This document shows, one piece after another, positions 50,778 through 60,241 of a DNA stretch of 64,000 nucleotides (positions are counted from its first letter, which is position 1; each line of letters opens with the position of its first letter). Position numbers and translations under genes: made by a program. Source of the stretch: Paracoccus lutimaris (lineage in GTDB: Bacteria; Pseudomonadota; Alphaproteobacteria; Rhodobacterales; Rhodobacteraceae); contig NZ_QPJL01000011.1 of assembly GCF_003337565.1 (NCBI RefSeq), positions 62,001 through 126,000 of the forward strand, written 5' to 3'. A model generated the notes under the pieces. The model was not told the origin of the DNA, searched no databases, and worked only from the letters and a program-made list of their open reading frames with translations.

Positions 50778-51812
50778 TCAGGCGGTCAGATCAAGGACCA
50801 TGCGCCCCTCGATCTGGCCTTTGTGCATCTTGGCAAAGATATCGTTGATGTCTTCCAGTTTCGCGCTTTGCACCGTGGCCTTGACCTTGCCCTGACCGGC
50901 GAAATCCAGCGATTCCTGCAGATCCAGCCGCGTGCCCACGATCGAGCCGCGCACCGTGATTCCGTTCAGCACCATGCCAAAGATATCCAGCGGGAAATCG
51001 CCCGGAGGCAACCCGTTCAGCGCCACGGTGCCGCCGCGCGCGACCATGCCGATGGCCTGCTCGAACGCCTTGCGGCCGACGGCGGTGACCAGCGCACCTT
51101 GCGCGCCGCCATCGGTCTCGCGCTTGATGGTGGCGGCGGGGTTGGGGTCGGTTGCGGCGTTCACGGTCACCGTCGCGCCCAGCTTGCGGGCAAAGGCCAG
51201 CTTTTCATCGTCGATATCGACGGCGGCAACGTTCATGCCCATGGCTTTGGCGTATTGCACCGCCATATGGCCCAGACCGCCGATGCCCGAGATCACCACC
51301 CAGTCGCCGGGCTTGGTGTCGGTGACTTTCAGGCCCTTGTAGACGGTGACGCCCGCGCAAAGCACCGGGGCGATTTCCAGAAAACCGATGTTCTTGGGCA
51401 GGTGGCCGACATAGTTCGGGTCGGCGACGACATAATCGGCAAAGCCGCCATTCACCGAATAGCCGGTATTCTGCTGCTGCTCGCACAGCGTTTCCCAGCC
51501 GCCAAGGCAGTGACGGCAGCAGCCGCAGGCGGTGTAAAGCCACGGCACGCCGACGCGGTCGCCTTCCTTGACGTGCTTGACGCCGGCGCCCACGGCCGAG
51601 ACATAGCCCACGCCCTCATGCCCCGGAATAAAGGGCGGGTTGGGTTTCACCGGCCAGTCGCCCTCGGCGGCGTGCAGGTCGGTATGGCACACGCCCGAGG
51701 CCTGAATGGCGACCTGGATCATGCCCGGACCCGGCTCGGGGATCGGCACCTCGTCAATGCTGAGCGGTTTTCCAAACTCGCGGACAACAGCGGCCTTCAT
51801 GGTTTTCGCCAT
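50778..51812 (-). CDS. adhP: zinc-dependent alcohol dehydrogenase (AdhP-type)
   Basis: A 344-residue medium-chain dehydrogenase. Catalytic zinc ligands C42 (SGVCHTDLHAAEGDWP) and H65-E66 (GHEGVG) and a structural zinc loop with C96, C99, C102 and C110 are intact. NAD is bound at GIGGLGHMAVQYAKAMGM. It oxidises ethanol and other short alcohols to aldehydes, which the neighbouring aldehyde dehydrogenase can remove. The ATG at 51812 is chosen because AGGAG lies eight bases before it; the frame extends further upstream, but only as a read-through into the hairpin and the dehydrogenase gene. Confidence 0.95.
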   Translation of the reverse strand: MAKTMKAAVVREFGKPLSIDEVPIPEPGPGMIQVAIQASGVCHTDLHAAEGDWPVKPNPPFIPGHEGVGYVSAVGAGVKHVKEGDRVGVPWLYTACGCCRHCLGGWETLCEQQQNTGYSVNGGFADYVVADPNYVGHLPKNIGFLEIAPVLCAGVTVYKGLKVTDTKPGDWVVISGIGGLGHMAVQYAKAMGMNVAAVDIDDEKLAFARKLGATVTVNAATDPNPAATIKRETDGGAQGALVTAVGRKAFEQAIGMVARGGTVALNGLPPGDFPLDIFGMVLNGITVRGSIVGTRLDLQESLDFAGQGKVKATVQSAKLEDINDIFAKMHKGQIEGRMVLDLTA

Positions 51813-51860
51813 GCCGTAAACTCCTGAAAAATAGGTGGGGGGTAATATGGAAAGGCAGGG

Positions 51861-51896
51861 GGGATGCCGGGGCCATGGTGGCCGCCCCGGCATCCC
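51861..51896 (-). terminator. strong hairpin between the aldehyde dehydrogenase gene and adhP
   Basis: GGGATGCCGGGGC (51861-51873), ten-base loop, GCCCCGGCATCCC (51884-51896): a perfect 13-bp stem beginning nine bases after the aldehyde dehydrogenase stop and 49 bases before the adhP start, in transcription order. No long T run follows, so it may act as a partial terminator or as an RNA-stability element between the two genes. Confidence 0.6.
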
Positions 51897-51904
51897 GGCC
51901 GGGA

Positions 51905-53431
51905 TCAGAAGAACCCGAGTTTCTTGGCCGAATAGCTGACCAGCATGTTCTTGGTCTGCTGATAGTGGTCGAGCATCATCTTGTGGTTTTCGCGCCCGAT
52001 CCCCGACTGCTTGTAGCCGCCGAAGGCCGCATGCGCGGGATAGGCGTGATAGCAGTTGGTCCAGACCCGGCCGGCCTTGATCGCGCGGCCCATGCGATAG
52101 CAGGTATTGCCATCGCGCGACCACAGCCCGGCGCCAAGGCCGTAAAGCGTGTCATTGGCGATTTCCAGCGCGTCCTCGGCGGTCTTGAAGGTCGTGACCG
52201 ACACCACCGGGCCAAAGATTTCCTCTTGGAAGATCCGCATCTTGTTATGGCCGCGGAAGATCGTCGGCTCGATGTAATAGCCGCCCGACAGCTCGCCGCC
52301 CAGATCGGCCGCCTTGCCGCCGGTCAGGACCTCGGCGCCCTCTTTGCGGCCGATATCCAGATAGGAAAGGATCTTTTCCTTTTGCTCGCTGGAGGCCTGC
52401 GCGCCGATCATGGTGGCGGCGTCGCGCGGGTCGCCCTGCGTGATCGCCTGCACGCGCTTCACCGCGCGCTCCATGAACTTGTCATAGATCGATTCCTGGA
52501 TCAGCACGCGCGAGGGGCAGGTGCAGACCTCGCCCTGGTTCAGCGCGAACATGGCAAAGCCTTCCAGCGCCTTGTCGAAGAAGTCGTCATCCTCGCGGGC
52601 GACATCGGCAAAGAAGATGTTGGGGGATTTGCCGCCCAGCTCCAGCGTCACCGGGATCAGGTTTTCGGCGGCATATTGCATGATCAGCCGGCCGGTGGTG
52701 GTTTCGCCGGTAAAGGCGATCTTCGAGATGCGCGGGTTCGAGGCCAGCGGCTTTCCGGCCTCAAGGCCGAAGCCGTTGACGACGTTCAAGACGCCCGGCG
52801 GCAGCAGATCGCCGATCAGGCCGACCCAGACCATGATGCTGGCCGGGGTCTGTTCGGCCGGTTTGATGACCACGCAGTTGCCGGCGGCCAGGGCAGGCGC
52901 CAGTTTCCAGCAGGCCATCAGCAGCGGAAAGTTCCACGGGATGATCTGGCCGACGACGCCCAGCGGCTCATGGAAGTGATAGGCGATGGTGTCGGCGTCG
53001 ATTTCGGAAATGCCGCCCTCCTGCGCGCGCAGCACTCCGGCGAAATAGCGGAAATGGTCGATGGCCAGCGGCACGTCGGCGGCCATGGTCTCGCGGATCG
53101 GCTTGCCGTTGTCCCAGGTTTCGGCGGTCGCCAGCAGCTCAAGATTGGCTTCCATCCGGTCGGCGATCTTCAGCAGGATATTGCCGCGCTCGGCCGGCGA
53201 GGTGTGGCCCCAGCGATCCTTGACCGCATGGGCGGCGTCCAGTGCCGCCTCGATGTCCTCGGCGTTCGAACGGGCGATCTGGCCGATCTCGGCGCCGGTG
53301 ATGGGCGTGGTATTGGTGAAATACTTGCCCGATTTCGGGGCGACCCATTCACCGCCGATATAGTTGTCGTAGCGCGCCTCAAAGGGCAGGCTGTTGACGC
53401 CTTTGAAAACATGCGTCTGGTCATTCGGCAT
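51905..53431 (-). CDS. exaC: NAD-dependent aldehyde dehydrogenase (ExaC/AcoD-type)
   Basis: A 508-residue aldehyde dehydrogenase. Catalytic Glu is in [15 protein letters not shown] and catalytic Cys in [18 protein letters not shown]-binding [20 protein letters not shown] is present, as is the C-terminal [20 protein letters not shown]. The ending and the DUF779 neighbour point to the acetaldehyde dehydrogenase ExaC/AcoD/AldB group. AGGAGG lies seven bases before the ATG. It is probably co-expressed with adhP and DUF779 to turn ethanol into acetate, under the AcoR-like regulator just upstream. Confidence 0.93.
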   Translation of the reverse strand: MPNDQTHVFKGVNSLPFEARYDNYIGGEWVAPKSGKYFTNTTPITGAEIGQIARSNAEDIEAALDAAHAVKDRWGHTSPAERGNILLKIADRMEANLELLATAETWDNGKPIRETMAADVPLAIDHFRYFAGVLRAQEGGISEIDADTIAYHFHEPLGVVGQIIPWNFPLLMACWKLAPALAAGNCVVIKPAEQTPASIMVWVGLIGDLLPPGVLNVVNGFGLEAGKPLASNPRISKIAFTGETTTGRLIMQYAAENLIPVTLELGGKSPNIFFADVAREDDDFFDKALEGFAMFALNQGEVCTCPSRVLIQESIYDKFMERAVKRVQAITQGDPRDAATMIGAQASSEQKEKILSYLDIGRKEGAEVLTGGKAADLGGELSGGYYIEPTIFRGHNKMRIFQEEIFGPVVSVTTFKTAEDALEIANDTLYGLGAGLWSRDGNTCYRMGRAIKAGRVWTNCYHAYPAHAAFGGYKQSGIGRENHKMMLDHYQQTKNMLVSYSAKKLGFF

Positions 53432-53539
53432 TGTACATCCTCCTGTCGCGGCCAGCTCCTCCCGCCGGCTCTGTCAGAAGGGTGCGGCGGGGGGGCATGC
53501 AAATCAACGCGCCATCCATGCCGCAGTGCGGAATGTGTT

Positions 53540-54556
53540 TCAGCCCTGAGACAGTCTGCCCGGATTTTCCGAAATCCCCAGCCGCTGCATCCGCCGGTAC
53601 AGCGTCGCGCGCCCCACACCCAGCGCGCGGGCGGCGGCCGAGACATTCCCCTCGGCCCGCGCCAGCGCCCGAATCACGGCGGCGCGCTCGGCTTTTTCAA
53701 AGCCGGTGACCTCGTCCTCGCGGCCAAACAGATCCGAGGCCGGGCGGGGCCGCAGCTTGCCCTCTTTTTCCAGACCGTAGGCGCGGCGGGCGGCGCGGTT
53801 GGCGCCGATGGCCAGATCGTCCTTGTCCACCGCGACCAGCAGCAGCGCGTCGTCGGCCTCGCCGGTCTGGGCGCTGATGATGCGTGCGCCGGGGAACGAG
53901 GCGCGAAAGAACGCGGCCTCGATCTGCCGGGCGCTCTGGTTGACTTGCGCCGCGATCAGCCCGTTCCAGCGTTCGGTATGGTCGGCCCGGGCCGAGCTGA
54001 CATCCAGCGCCCCCAGAAGCCGCCCGTCCGGCCCCCAGATCGGCGCGTCCATGCAGGAAAGGCCGGTGTTGCGGGCATAGAAATGTTCGTCGCGATGGAT
54101 GGTGACCTGCCGCCCCTCGGCCAGACAGGTGCCGATGCCGTTGGTGCCCTCGGCCTCTTCGGACCAGTCGGTGCCCTGCCACAGCCCCCAGGTGCGAAAG
54201 GTCGCGGCGTCGGATGCATTGACGCGATGTTCCAGCACGATCCCGGCCGCATCGGTCAGCAGCACATTGCAGCCGGTTGGGCAGACAAGCTGGAAAAGCT
54301 GGTCCAGTTGCGGGCGGGCGATGGCCAGAAACTCGTCCAGACGTGCGCTGCGGCTGGCCAGTTCCGGCGCGGTCAGGCGGCGCAGCTGCGGCGGGCGGCC
54401 CGGGTCCAACCCGTGCTTGACCATCGAGCGACGCCAGCTTGCGGCCAGCCGGGTGACGGCAGCCGGGGAATGCGACGCCTGCGCGACGCGATCCTCGTGG
54501 CGGATGTCGGGCAAGGCCTTCTCCCCTTCCTTACGCGATGGCGGGATTATCACCAT
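53540..54556 (-). CDS. AcoR-like regulator lacking the AAA+ domain
   Basis: About 338 residues. The N-terminal AcoR-like part (RHEDRVAQASHSPAAVTRLA) and GAF domain (about 70-205, with WGLWQGTDWSEEAEGTNGIG) match sigma-54 activators of the AcoR/AcxR group. The C-terminus carries a Fis-type HTH: ALARAEGNVSAAARALGVGR, then ATLYRRMQRLGI. The whole central AAA+ module that AcoR uses to activate sigma-54 is absent. It therefore must act by another route. The ATG at 54556 is listed; a TTG at 54514 preceded by GGGGAG may be the true start, since homologues begin near ALPDIRHEDRV. Divides aldehyde dehydrogenase and A2M genes, same strand. Confidence 0.8.
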   Translation of the reverse strand: MVIIPPSRKEGEKALPDIRHEDRVAQASHSPAAVTRLAASWRRSMVKHGLDPGRPPQLRRLTAPELASRSARLDEFLAIARPQLDQLFQLVCPTGCNVLLTDAAGIVLEHRVNASDAATFRTWGLWQGTDWSEEAEGTNGIGTCLAEGRQVTIHRDEHFYARNTGLSCMDAPIWGPDGRLLGALDVSSARADHTERWNGLIAAQVNQSARQIEAAFFRASFPGARIISAQTGEADDALLLVAVDKDDLAIGANRAARRAYGLEKEGKLRPRPASDLFGREDEVTGFEKAERAAVIRALARAEGNVSAAARALGVGRATLYRRMQRLGISENPGRLSQG

Positions 54557-54603
54557 GGCGGGGCCATCCGGCAAGCAAAGCTTTCCCGACAGGCGGAGAA
54601 GTG

Positions 54604-54634
54604 AAAACCCCCGGCCTTTCGGACCGGGGGTTTT
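54604..54634 (-). terminator. rho-independent terminator after the alpha-2-macroglobulin gene
   Basis: AAAACCCCCGG (54604-54614), nine-base loop, CCGGGGGTTTT (54624-54634): a perfect 11-bp stem with A/T tails on both ends, 27 bases beyond the stop of the leftward alpha-2-macroglobulin gene. Effective in either direction. Confidence 0.85.
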
Positions 54635-54661
54635 CGGGGATCAATGGGGTGTTTCGCGCCC

Positions 54662-57600
54662 CTAGCGCGTCACGGTCACCGTGCCGCCCGCACTCCAGGC
54701 GCGGTATTCGGGGCGGTACATGTCCTCGACGCTGGCGGCGGGGTGGCGGAAGCTGCCGGGCGTCACCGCGCGCACGATATAGACCAGGCTGAAGGGCTGG
54801 TCCGAGGTCCAGGTCAGCGCCGCCGCGAAACGGTCGGCGCGGAACTCGGTCATCTCGGCCGAGGTCTGGCCTTCCAGCCAGTCCAGGGCCGAGACATCGC
54901 CCGCGCGCAGCAGGTTCGGGTTGTCGATTTCCCAGCCTGCCGGCAGCGGGTCCGAAACGACCAGCCGGCCGCCGGCCCCGCCCTGGCCCGTGGTTTCGGG
55001 CCAGACCTGCACCCGCACCACCATGCGCGTGCCCTGCGCCAGCGATGCCGGGTCGATCGGCTGGCCCTCGGGGGTGAAATAGCTGCGCTCGATCCGATAG
55101 CCGCGCCCGCCTGCCATGGGCGGGGTCGTGGGCTTGCCGGTCGCGGTCAGCGTCACCTCAAGCGGCTGGTCGCCGTTATTGGCGATGCTGGCCGCCGTAT
55201 CGGGCAGGCTGGCGACCGGCTGGGTCAGGGTGACGCCATTCAGTGCGGCGGGCGGCACCGATTGCGCCAAAGCGCGGGCCGCCAGCACGGTCCAGATCGA
55301 TTCCTGCGTCGACAGGCCGTGGCCCGACTGCTCGGTCCGGGCGATGCGTTCGGCGACCGCGCTGGTCAGCGCGGCGGTATCGACCGCCTGCGATTTCGCA
55401 TCCGCCGCCAGCGCCAGCAGCGCCGTCGCATCGCGCAGGCGGGTGCCGTAATCCGGGCGATAGCGATAGGGCTCGGTGCCGCTCAGATCGACGGTCTCGC
55501 CCGCGCGGCGGAACAGCCGGTCGGCGCGGGCCTGATCGCCATAAGAGGCCAGCGCCGCCCCCAGATTGGCCGCCGCCATCGGGGTCGAGAAGGCATCGGG
55601 CACGGTATCGGCGTAATAGCGCAGATCGCCCACCGTCGCCGCCCGTTCCCGCGCCAGCACCATCAGCGCATAGGCCAAAGCCGCGTTTTCCTCGGCCGAG
55701 GCATGTTGCGGTTCGGTCGCGTAATTGGCGCGATTGCGCAGGTTGTTGATCGCCTGTTTCATGGCGCTGTCGGGCACCTGATAGCCCATGGCCCGCGCCC
55801 GCGACAGGAAGTCGGTGACATAGGATTCCAGCCACAGATCGCCCGAATCCGCATACCACAGCCCAAAGCCGCCATTCGACGATTGCCGGGTCAGGATCTG
55901 GCCGATGGCATCCTGCACGCGCTTGCCGGTTTCGGCGGCGCCCGCATCCTCGATCCCCTCAAGGCTTTCCAGCCCGCTGAGATACAAAAGCGGCATCGCC
56001 CCCGAGGTCAGCTGCTCGGTGCAGCCATAGGGATAGCGCGACAGCCGCGCCAGCGCGCCCGCTACGTCCAGCCGCGCATAGGGGCCGACCGCCGCGGTCA
56101 AAAGCGCGCCGGGCAGCATGTTTTCGGTCAGCGCGGGCGGGACCGAGACGCTTTGCCCCGGCGCCAGCTCCAGCCGGTCCTGACGCTGGATATCGGCCTC
56201 GTTCAGGGCGACGGGGATGGTGATGTCCTTGGTCAGCGCCGTGCCGTCGGGCGTGGTCAGGGTCAGGCGCAATTCGGCCCTACCCTCGGTCTGGCCGGCA
56301 GTGACGGCCATTTGGGTCGCGGCCTCGTTGCTGGCGTCGGTCAGTTCGACGCTGTCAGTGGCAAGGCTGGTGGTCAGGGGCGCGTCGCCGCCGGTCTGCT
56401 GGACCGCCAGCCGCATCTCGCCCGCAGGACCCGAGGTGCGGGTCAGCCGCAGCCCGACCTGCGCCTGATCGCCCGGCGCAAGGAAGGCGGGCGCGGTCAC
56501 GGTCAGCACCACCGGGTCGCGCACAAGCACCGAGGCGTCGGACTGGCCCACGCCCTTTGCCGACCAGACCACGGCCATGACCCGGACCTCGCCGTTGAAA
56601 TCGCCGACGGGGATGTCCAGTCTGGCGGTGCCGTCATCGCCCAGCGTGACCGGGCCGGAAAACCAGCTCATCAGCTTTTCGGTGGGGGGCGGGGCCTCGG
56701 CATTGGCGGCAAGACTGGCGTCGCCGCCCTGACGCAGCGCCCCGTCCGGGGCGCCGGTCGGCAGGATCAGCCGCCCGTAAAGATCGCGCAGCCCGACGCC
56801 CAGCCGGCGCTGGCCGAAATAATGCTTGCCGGGATCGGGGGGCGTATAGCCGGTCAGGTTCAGGATGCCCTGATCGACCGCCGCGACGGTGGCATGGACG
56901 GTCTCTCCGCCAGCGCCGTCCACTTTCAGCGCGACCGGAATGACGCCGCGCGGACGGGTTTCCTGCGGCGCCTCGATACTGGCGGCCAGCTTGCGGTCGC
57001 CCGGATCGACGGCGGCATGGGCCAGACCCATGGCGCGCACCGGCTGGCGGTCGCCGGGCTTGGCGCCTTCCAGCGGGCGGATGGCGCTGACGGTCACATA
57101 GACGCCCGCGCCCCAATCGTCCGTCACCGGCAGTTCGATGTCGTTTTCGCCCGCGCTCAGCGCGACGGTCTGCATCGACACCAGCTTGTTCGACAGGACC
57201 GAGACCAGCCCCAGCCCGTCCGAGATCGCCTGCACCTTGACGCGCGCGGTATCGCCGCTGCGATAGGCTGGCTGGTCCAGCACGACCTGCAAGCGGTCGG
57301 GCGTTTCGGTGCCCGAGGTGGCAACCGCGCCCCAGCCGGCATAGAACTGGACCGAGCTTTGCCCGCCCTGACCGGATGCCGGTTCGGCCAGCAGCTCATA
57401 CTGGCCCCATTCGACCATGGCGGCGATTTCGACCGGGGTTGCGCCCGGCTCGGCCACGCCCTCGCTGACGCGGGTGCGTGTGGTGATCGCCTCCCAGTTC
57501 CATTGGCCGCCGACGGAATACCATTGGTAATCGGTGTCGATGCGGTTCAGCACCCAGCGCACCGGCGCGGTGGCGGGTTTCAGGTCCGGCCCGATGGCCA

Positions 57601-60184
57601 GCAGCGAAAAGCGCGCCTCGGATTTTTCCGGCACGGTGTCGCCCTCGAACAGGGGCTTGATGCCGATGACCGGGGCCTCGGGCATGACGATGCGGCTTTC
57701 GGTCCGCTCGACCGGGCGGCCGGCGCCTTCGCGGATACTCAGGATCACCTCGGCCTGATAGGGGCGCGGGCCCAGCGTCGCGGCGTCGGGCAAGGTGATC
57801 TGCGTGCTGTAGTTGCCCTCTGCATCGGTCACGCCCGAGGGCAGGCTTTCGTTCACCGGCTGGGTGTCGTCATCCTGACGGCCAAAGCTGTAGCCGTCAT
57901 GGCCGGCAAGGCTGCGCGTGGGGGCAAGACGCTGCTGCCCCTCGACCGGCAGATTGGCGGCGGGGGCGCCGAACAGCCAATGCGCGGCCAGCGACACGTC
58001 CAGAGTGCCGCCTGCGCGGGCCGGGCCTTCGGGCAGTTTCGGGGTGAAATCGATGCGCTCGGGCAGGAAGTCCTCGATCAGCAGGCGCGCGGTGGCAAGG
58101 GCCGGGCCGTCCGCCTCGGTGCGCAGTTCCAGCCGCCATGTGCCGCGCGGGGCATTGCCGGGGATGGCCCAGGCCAGCGTGCTGCCGCCCGCGCCAAGGG
58201 GCGTCGGGGCAAAGCGGGTCTGTTCGACCCCGTCAGGGCGCAGGATCACGGCGGTCAGCGGCAGGTTTTCCAGCGCCCGGGCCTCGGCATTGCGGGTCAG
58301 GACGGTGGCGTTGACGGTTTCGCCGACGCGATAGGCGCCGCGATCGGTGGCGACGAACAGATCGATCGGCGGCGCGGGCGGCGCGCCCTCTACCCCGCGA
58401 TCCGACAGATCGAACTCCGGGTCCGACAGCGACAGGAAGGCCATGTCGCGCGGCGCGCGGTCCGCCCCCTCGCCCTGCCATTCGGTCACGGTGACCAGCG
58501 CGGGTTCGGCGCCGTTCCGGCCAAGGCTCAGGCCGGGGTCAAAGCGAGCAATGCCCTGATCGTCGGTCACCGCCCGCGCCAGCACCTCGTTCGAGCGGCT
58601 GAGCAGCGCCACTTCGGCCCCCGGCTTGGCGCCGGTGTCGCGCAGGCTGCGCACCGCGACGGTCAGCCCGTCCGCGCCGGAAAATGTCGAGATGCCGAAA
58701 TCCGAGATCACGAACCATTGCGTCGCCAGCCCGGTATCCGAGACTGCCTTGTTGGCGATATGCGCCTCGAGGATATAGATGCCGGGTTCCAGCGGGCCGG
58801 CCTCGGCGGGGATGGCAAGGCTGGTGGTCAGCTCGCGGTTCATGCTGTCCTGACCCATCGGGCGGGCGACCTCGGCCGCGCCTTTCCAGACCTCGCGCGC
58901 CATCTGCTCCGAGAAATATTCCGCCTGCCAGCTGTCCAGAGGCGTCGCGAACATGCTTTCGGACATGGTGCGGATCAGGTTGCGGTCGGAAATGCGCAGC
59001 AGGCGCAGGTCGATCAGCTCGGCATTGACGGTGACCATGGCCAGCCGCTGATCGCCCGAGGCGGGCAGCACATAGGCGCGGCCGGGAAAGCGCACTTCGG
59101 GCGAGCGGTCGCGGATATAACCCTTCAGGGTCACGTCGCTGGCCAGCGTCTCGCCATCCGCCGCAGGCAGGCCGGCGCGCAGGGTCAGCTCGATATTCTG
59201 GCCATGGGTCAGGCCGGCCACGCAAAGCTGCTGGCCGTCGGCCTCAACCGTCAGGTCCCCCTCGGGCAGGCGCAGGAAGGGGGCGTAATCGGTCGACGGG
59301 GACAGCTCACGCGTCATCACGGCGCAAAAGCGCGGCATCTTGCCATCCGCCTCGACGCGGCTGTCGGTGACGCGCAGGCCGTTGCGGGCCTCGGACTGTT
59401 CCAGGGCCGAGGTGATGTCGGGATTGCCGGGCGCGATCTGCCGCGCCAGACGCAGCGCGGCCAGCCCGTCGCGGCCGCGATCCAGATGGTCATAGCTGCG
59501 GGCCAGATAGTAAAGCGCCTGTCCGGCCACGACATCCTCTTCGGCGCGCAGATAGCCGTTCAGCGCCATCTGCGCGGTCGAGGCCGCCTGCTGGCTGCCA
59601 TCCTCGGCGCGCAGGGTCATGCGGGCCAGATCGACCCAGTCCTGCGCCAGATCGTCGCGCGCCACATAGGCGGCCAGAAGCTGGGTCGCGGCCGACAGGT
59701 TGCCGCCATATTCCAGTGACCGGATCTCGGCCCGGTCGCTGCCAGATGCAGGCAGCGGTCTTTGCATGGCGGCGAATGTCCGCGCCTGCGTCAGCGCCGA
59801 AGAGAGGTCATCGGCCGTCAGGAACGGCGCCGCCCCGGCGCGGGCGATGGCGCTGGCGATGGCCTCGGGCGAGGGGCTGACCGCATAGCCCGAAATCGCG
59901 CCGTCAAAGGGTGCGGGCGCACCGGCCTGACCCTTGGGGAAACAGGCGCGGGCGCGTTCGTTATAGGTCAGGCTGCGGCATTCGGCATTGCCGGCGCAGG
60001 CCTGAACGCAGGCTTGCAGCGTGGTGTCGAAAAGCTGCGCCAGATCGCCGCCGGGCATGTCGGTATTGGCCATCAGGCTAAGCCGGCGTTCGGGCAGCGG
60101 GCTGTCATCGGCAATGGCCGTGCCCGCGATCAAAAACCCGGACAGGGCGGCGACAATGAAACCATGCCATGCGGAACGAGCCAT
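54662..60184 (-). CDS. bacterial alpha-2-macroglobulin with N-terminal PAN domain
   Basis: An 1840-residue periplasmic protein. A signal peptide (1-26, cut near AIA|DD) is followed by a PAN/Apple-like Cys cluster (about 50-100, LQACVQACAGNAECRSLTY), TPR-like and macroglobulin domains. VATDRGAYRVGETVNATVL marks an MG domain. The thioester site is YPYGCTEQ with C1388 and Q1391. Bacterial A2Ms trap proteases through this thioester and are thought to guard the periplasm. E. coli YfhM works next to penicillin-binding protein 1C, but no pbpC lies here. The ATG at 60184 has GGAGG seven bases upstream. Ends at a strong terminator. Confidence 0.93.
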   Translation of the reverse strand: MARSAWHGFIVAALSGFLIAGTAIADDSPLPERRLSLMANTDMPGGDLAQLFDTTLQACVQACAGNAECRSLTYNERARACFPKGQAGAPAPFDGAISGYAVSPSPEAIASAIARAGAAPFLTADDLSSALTQARTFAAMQRPLPASGSDRAEIRSLEYGGNLSAATQLLAAYVARDDLAQDWVDLARMTLRAEDGSQQAASTAQMALNGYLRAEEDVVAGQALYYLARSYDHLDRGRDGLAALRLARQIAPGNPDITSALEQSEARNGLRVTDSRVEADGKMPRFCAVMTRELSPSTDYAPFLRLPEGDLTVEADGQQLCVAGLTHGQNIELTLRAGLPAADGETLASDVTLKGYIRDRSPEVRFPGRAYVLPASGDQRLAMVTVNAELIDLRLLRISDRNLIRTMSESMFATPLDSWQAEYFSEQMAREVWKGAAEVARPMGQDSMNRELTTSLAIPAEAGPLEPGIYILEAHIANKAVSDTGLATQWFVISDFGISTFSGADGLTVAVRSLRDTGAKPGAEVALLSRSNEVLARAVTDDQGIARFDPGLSLGRNGAEPALVTVTEWQGEGADRAPRDMAFLSLSDPEFDLSDRGVEGAPPAPPIDLFVATDRGAYRVGETVNATVLTRNAEARALENLPLTAVILRPDGVEQTRFAPTPLGAGGSTLAWAIPGNAPRGTWRLELRTEADGPALATARLLIEDFLPERIDFTPKLPEGPARAGGTLDVSLAAHWLFGAPAANLPVEGQQRLAPTRSLAGHDGYSFGRQDDDTQPVNESLPSGVTDAEGNYSTQITLPDAATLGPRPYQAEVILSIREGAGRPVERTESRIVMPEAPVIGIKPLFEGDTVPEKSEARFSLLAIGPDLKPATAPVRWVLNRIDTDYQWYSVGGQWNWEAITTRTRVSEGVAEPGATPVEIAAMVEWGQYELLAEPASGQGGQSSVQFYAGWGAVATSGTETPDRLQVVLDQPAYRSGDTARVKVQAISDGLGLVSVLSNKLVSMQTVALSAGENDIELPVTDDWGAGVYVTVSAIRPLEGAKPGDRQPVRAMGLAHAAVDPGDRKLAASIEAPQETRPRGVIPVALKVDGAGGETVHATVAAVDQGILNLTGYTPPDPGKHYFGQRRLGVGLRDLYGRLILPTGAPDGALRQGGDASLAANAEAPPPTEKLMSWFSGPVTLGDDGTARLDIPVGDFNGEVRVMAVVWSAKGVGQSDASVLVRDPVVLTVTAPAFLAPGDQAQVGLRLTRTSGPAGEMRLAVQQTGGDAPLTTSLATDSVELTDASNEAATQMAVTAGQTEGRAELRLTLTTPDGTALTKDITIPVALNEADIQRQDRLELAPGQSVSVPPALTENMLPGALLTAAVGPYARLDVAGALARLSRYPYGCTEQLTSGAMPLLYLSGLESLEGIEDAGAAETGKRVQDAIGQILTRQSSNGGFGLWYADSGDLWLESYVTDFLSRARAMGYQVPDSAMKQAINNLRNRANYATEPQHASAEENAALAYALMVLARERAATVGDLRYYADTVPDAFSTPMAAANLGAALASYGDQARADRLFRRAGETVDLSGTEPYRYRPDYGTRLRDATALLALAADAKSQAVDTAALTSAVAERIARTEQSGHGLSTQESIWTVLAARALAQSVPPAALNGVTLTQPVASLPDTAASIANNGDQPLEVTLTATGKPTTPPMAGGRGYRIERSYFTPEGQPIDPASLAQGTRMVVRVQVWPETTGQGGAGGRLVVSDPLPAGWEIDNPNLLRAGDVSALDWLEGQTSAEMTEFRADRFAAALTWTSDQPFSLVYIVRAVTPGSFRHPAASVEDMYRPEYRAWSAGGTVTVTR

Positions 60185-60241
60185 GACCAAACCTCCGTGA
60201 TGCAATGCATCTTTGTGCCATCCTGTCCCCGACGAGGCAAT

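Noticed and set aside
51875-54604. 909-residue forward open frame over the aldehyde dehydrogenase and regulator
   Set aside because: Antisense to two clear genes, with low-complexity GC-driven composition and no motif.
54644-59719. 1691-residue open frame on the forward strand opposite the alpha-2-macroglobulin gene
   Set aside because: It is a codon-position shadow of the GC-rich reverse gene: rich in Gly, Arg, Gln and Asp, with no domain, and the reverse strand carries recognisable A2M motifs.
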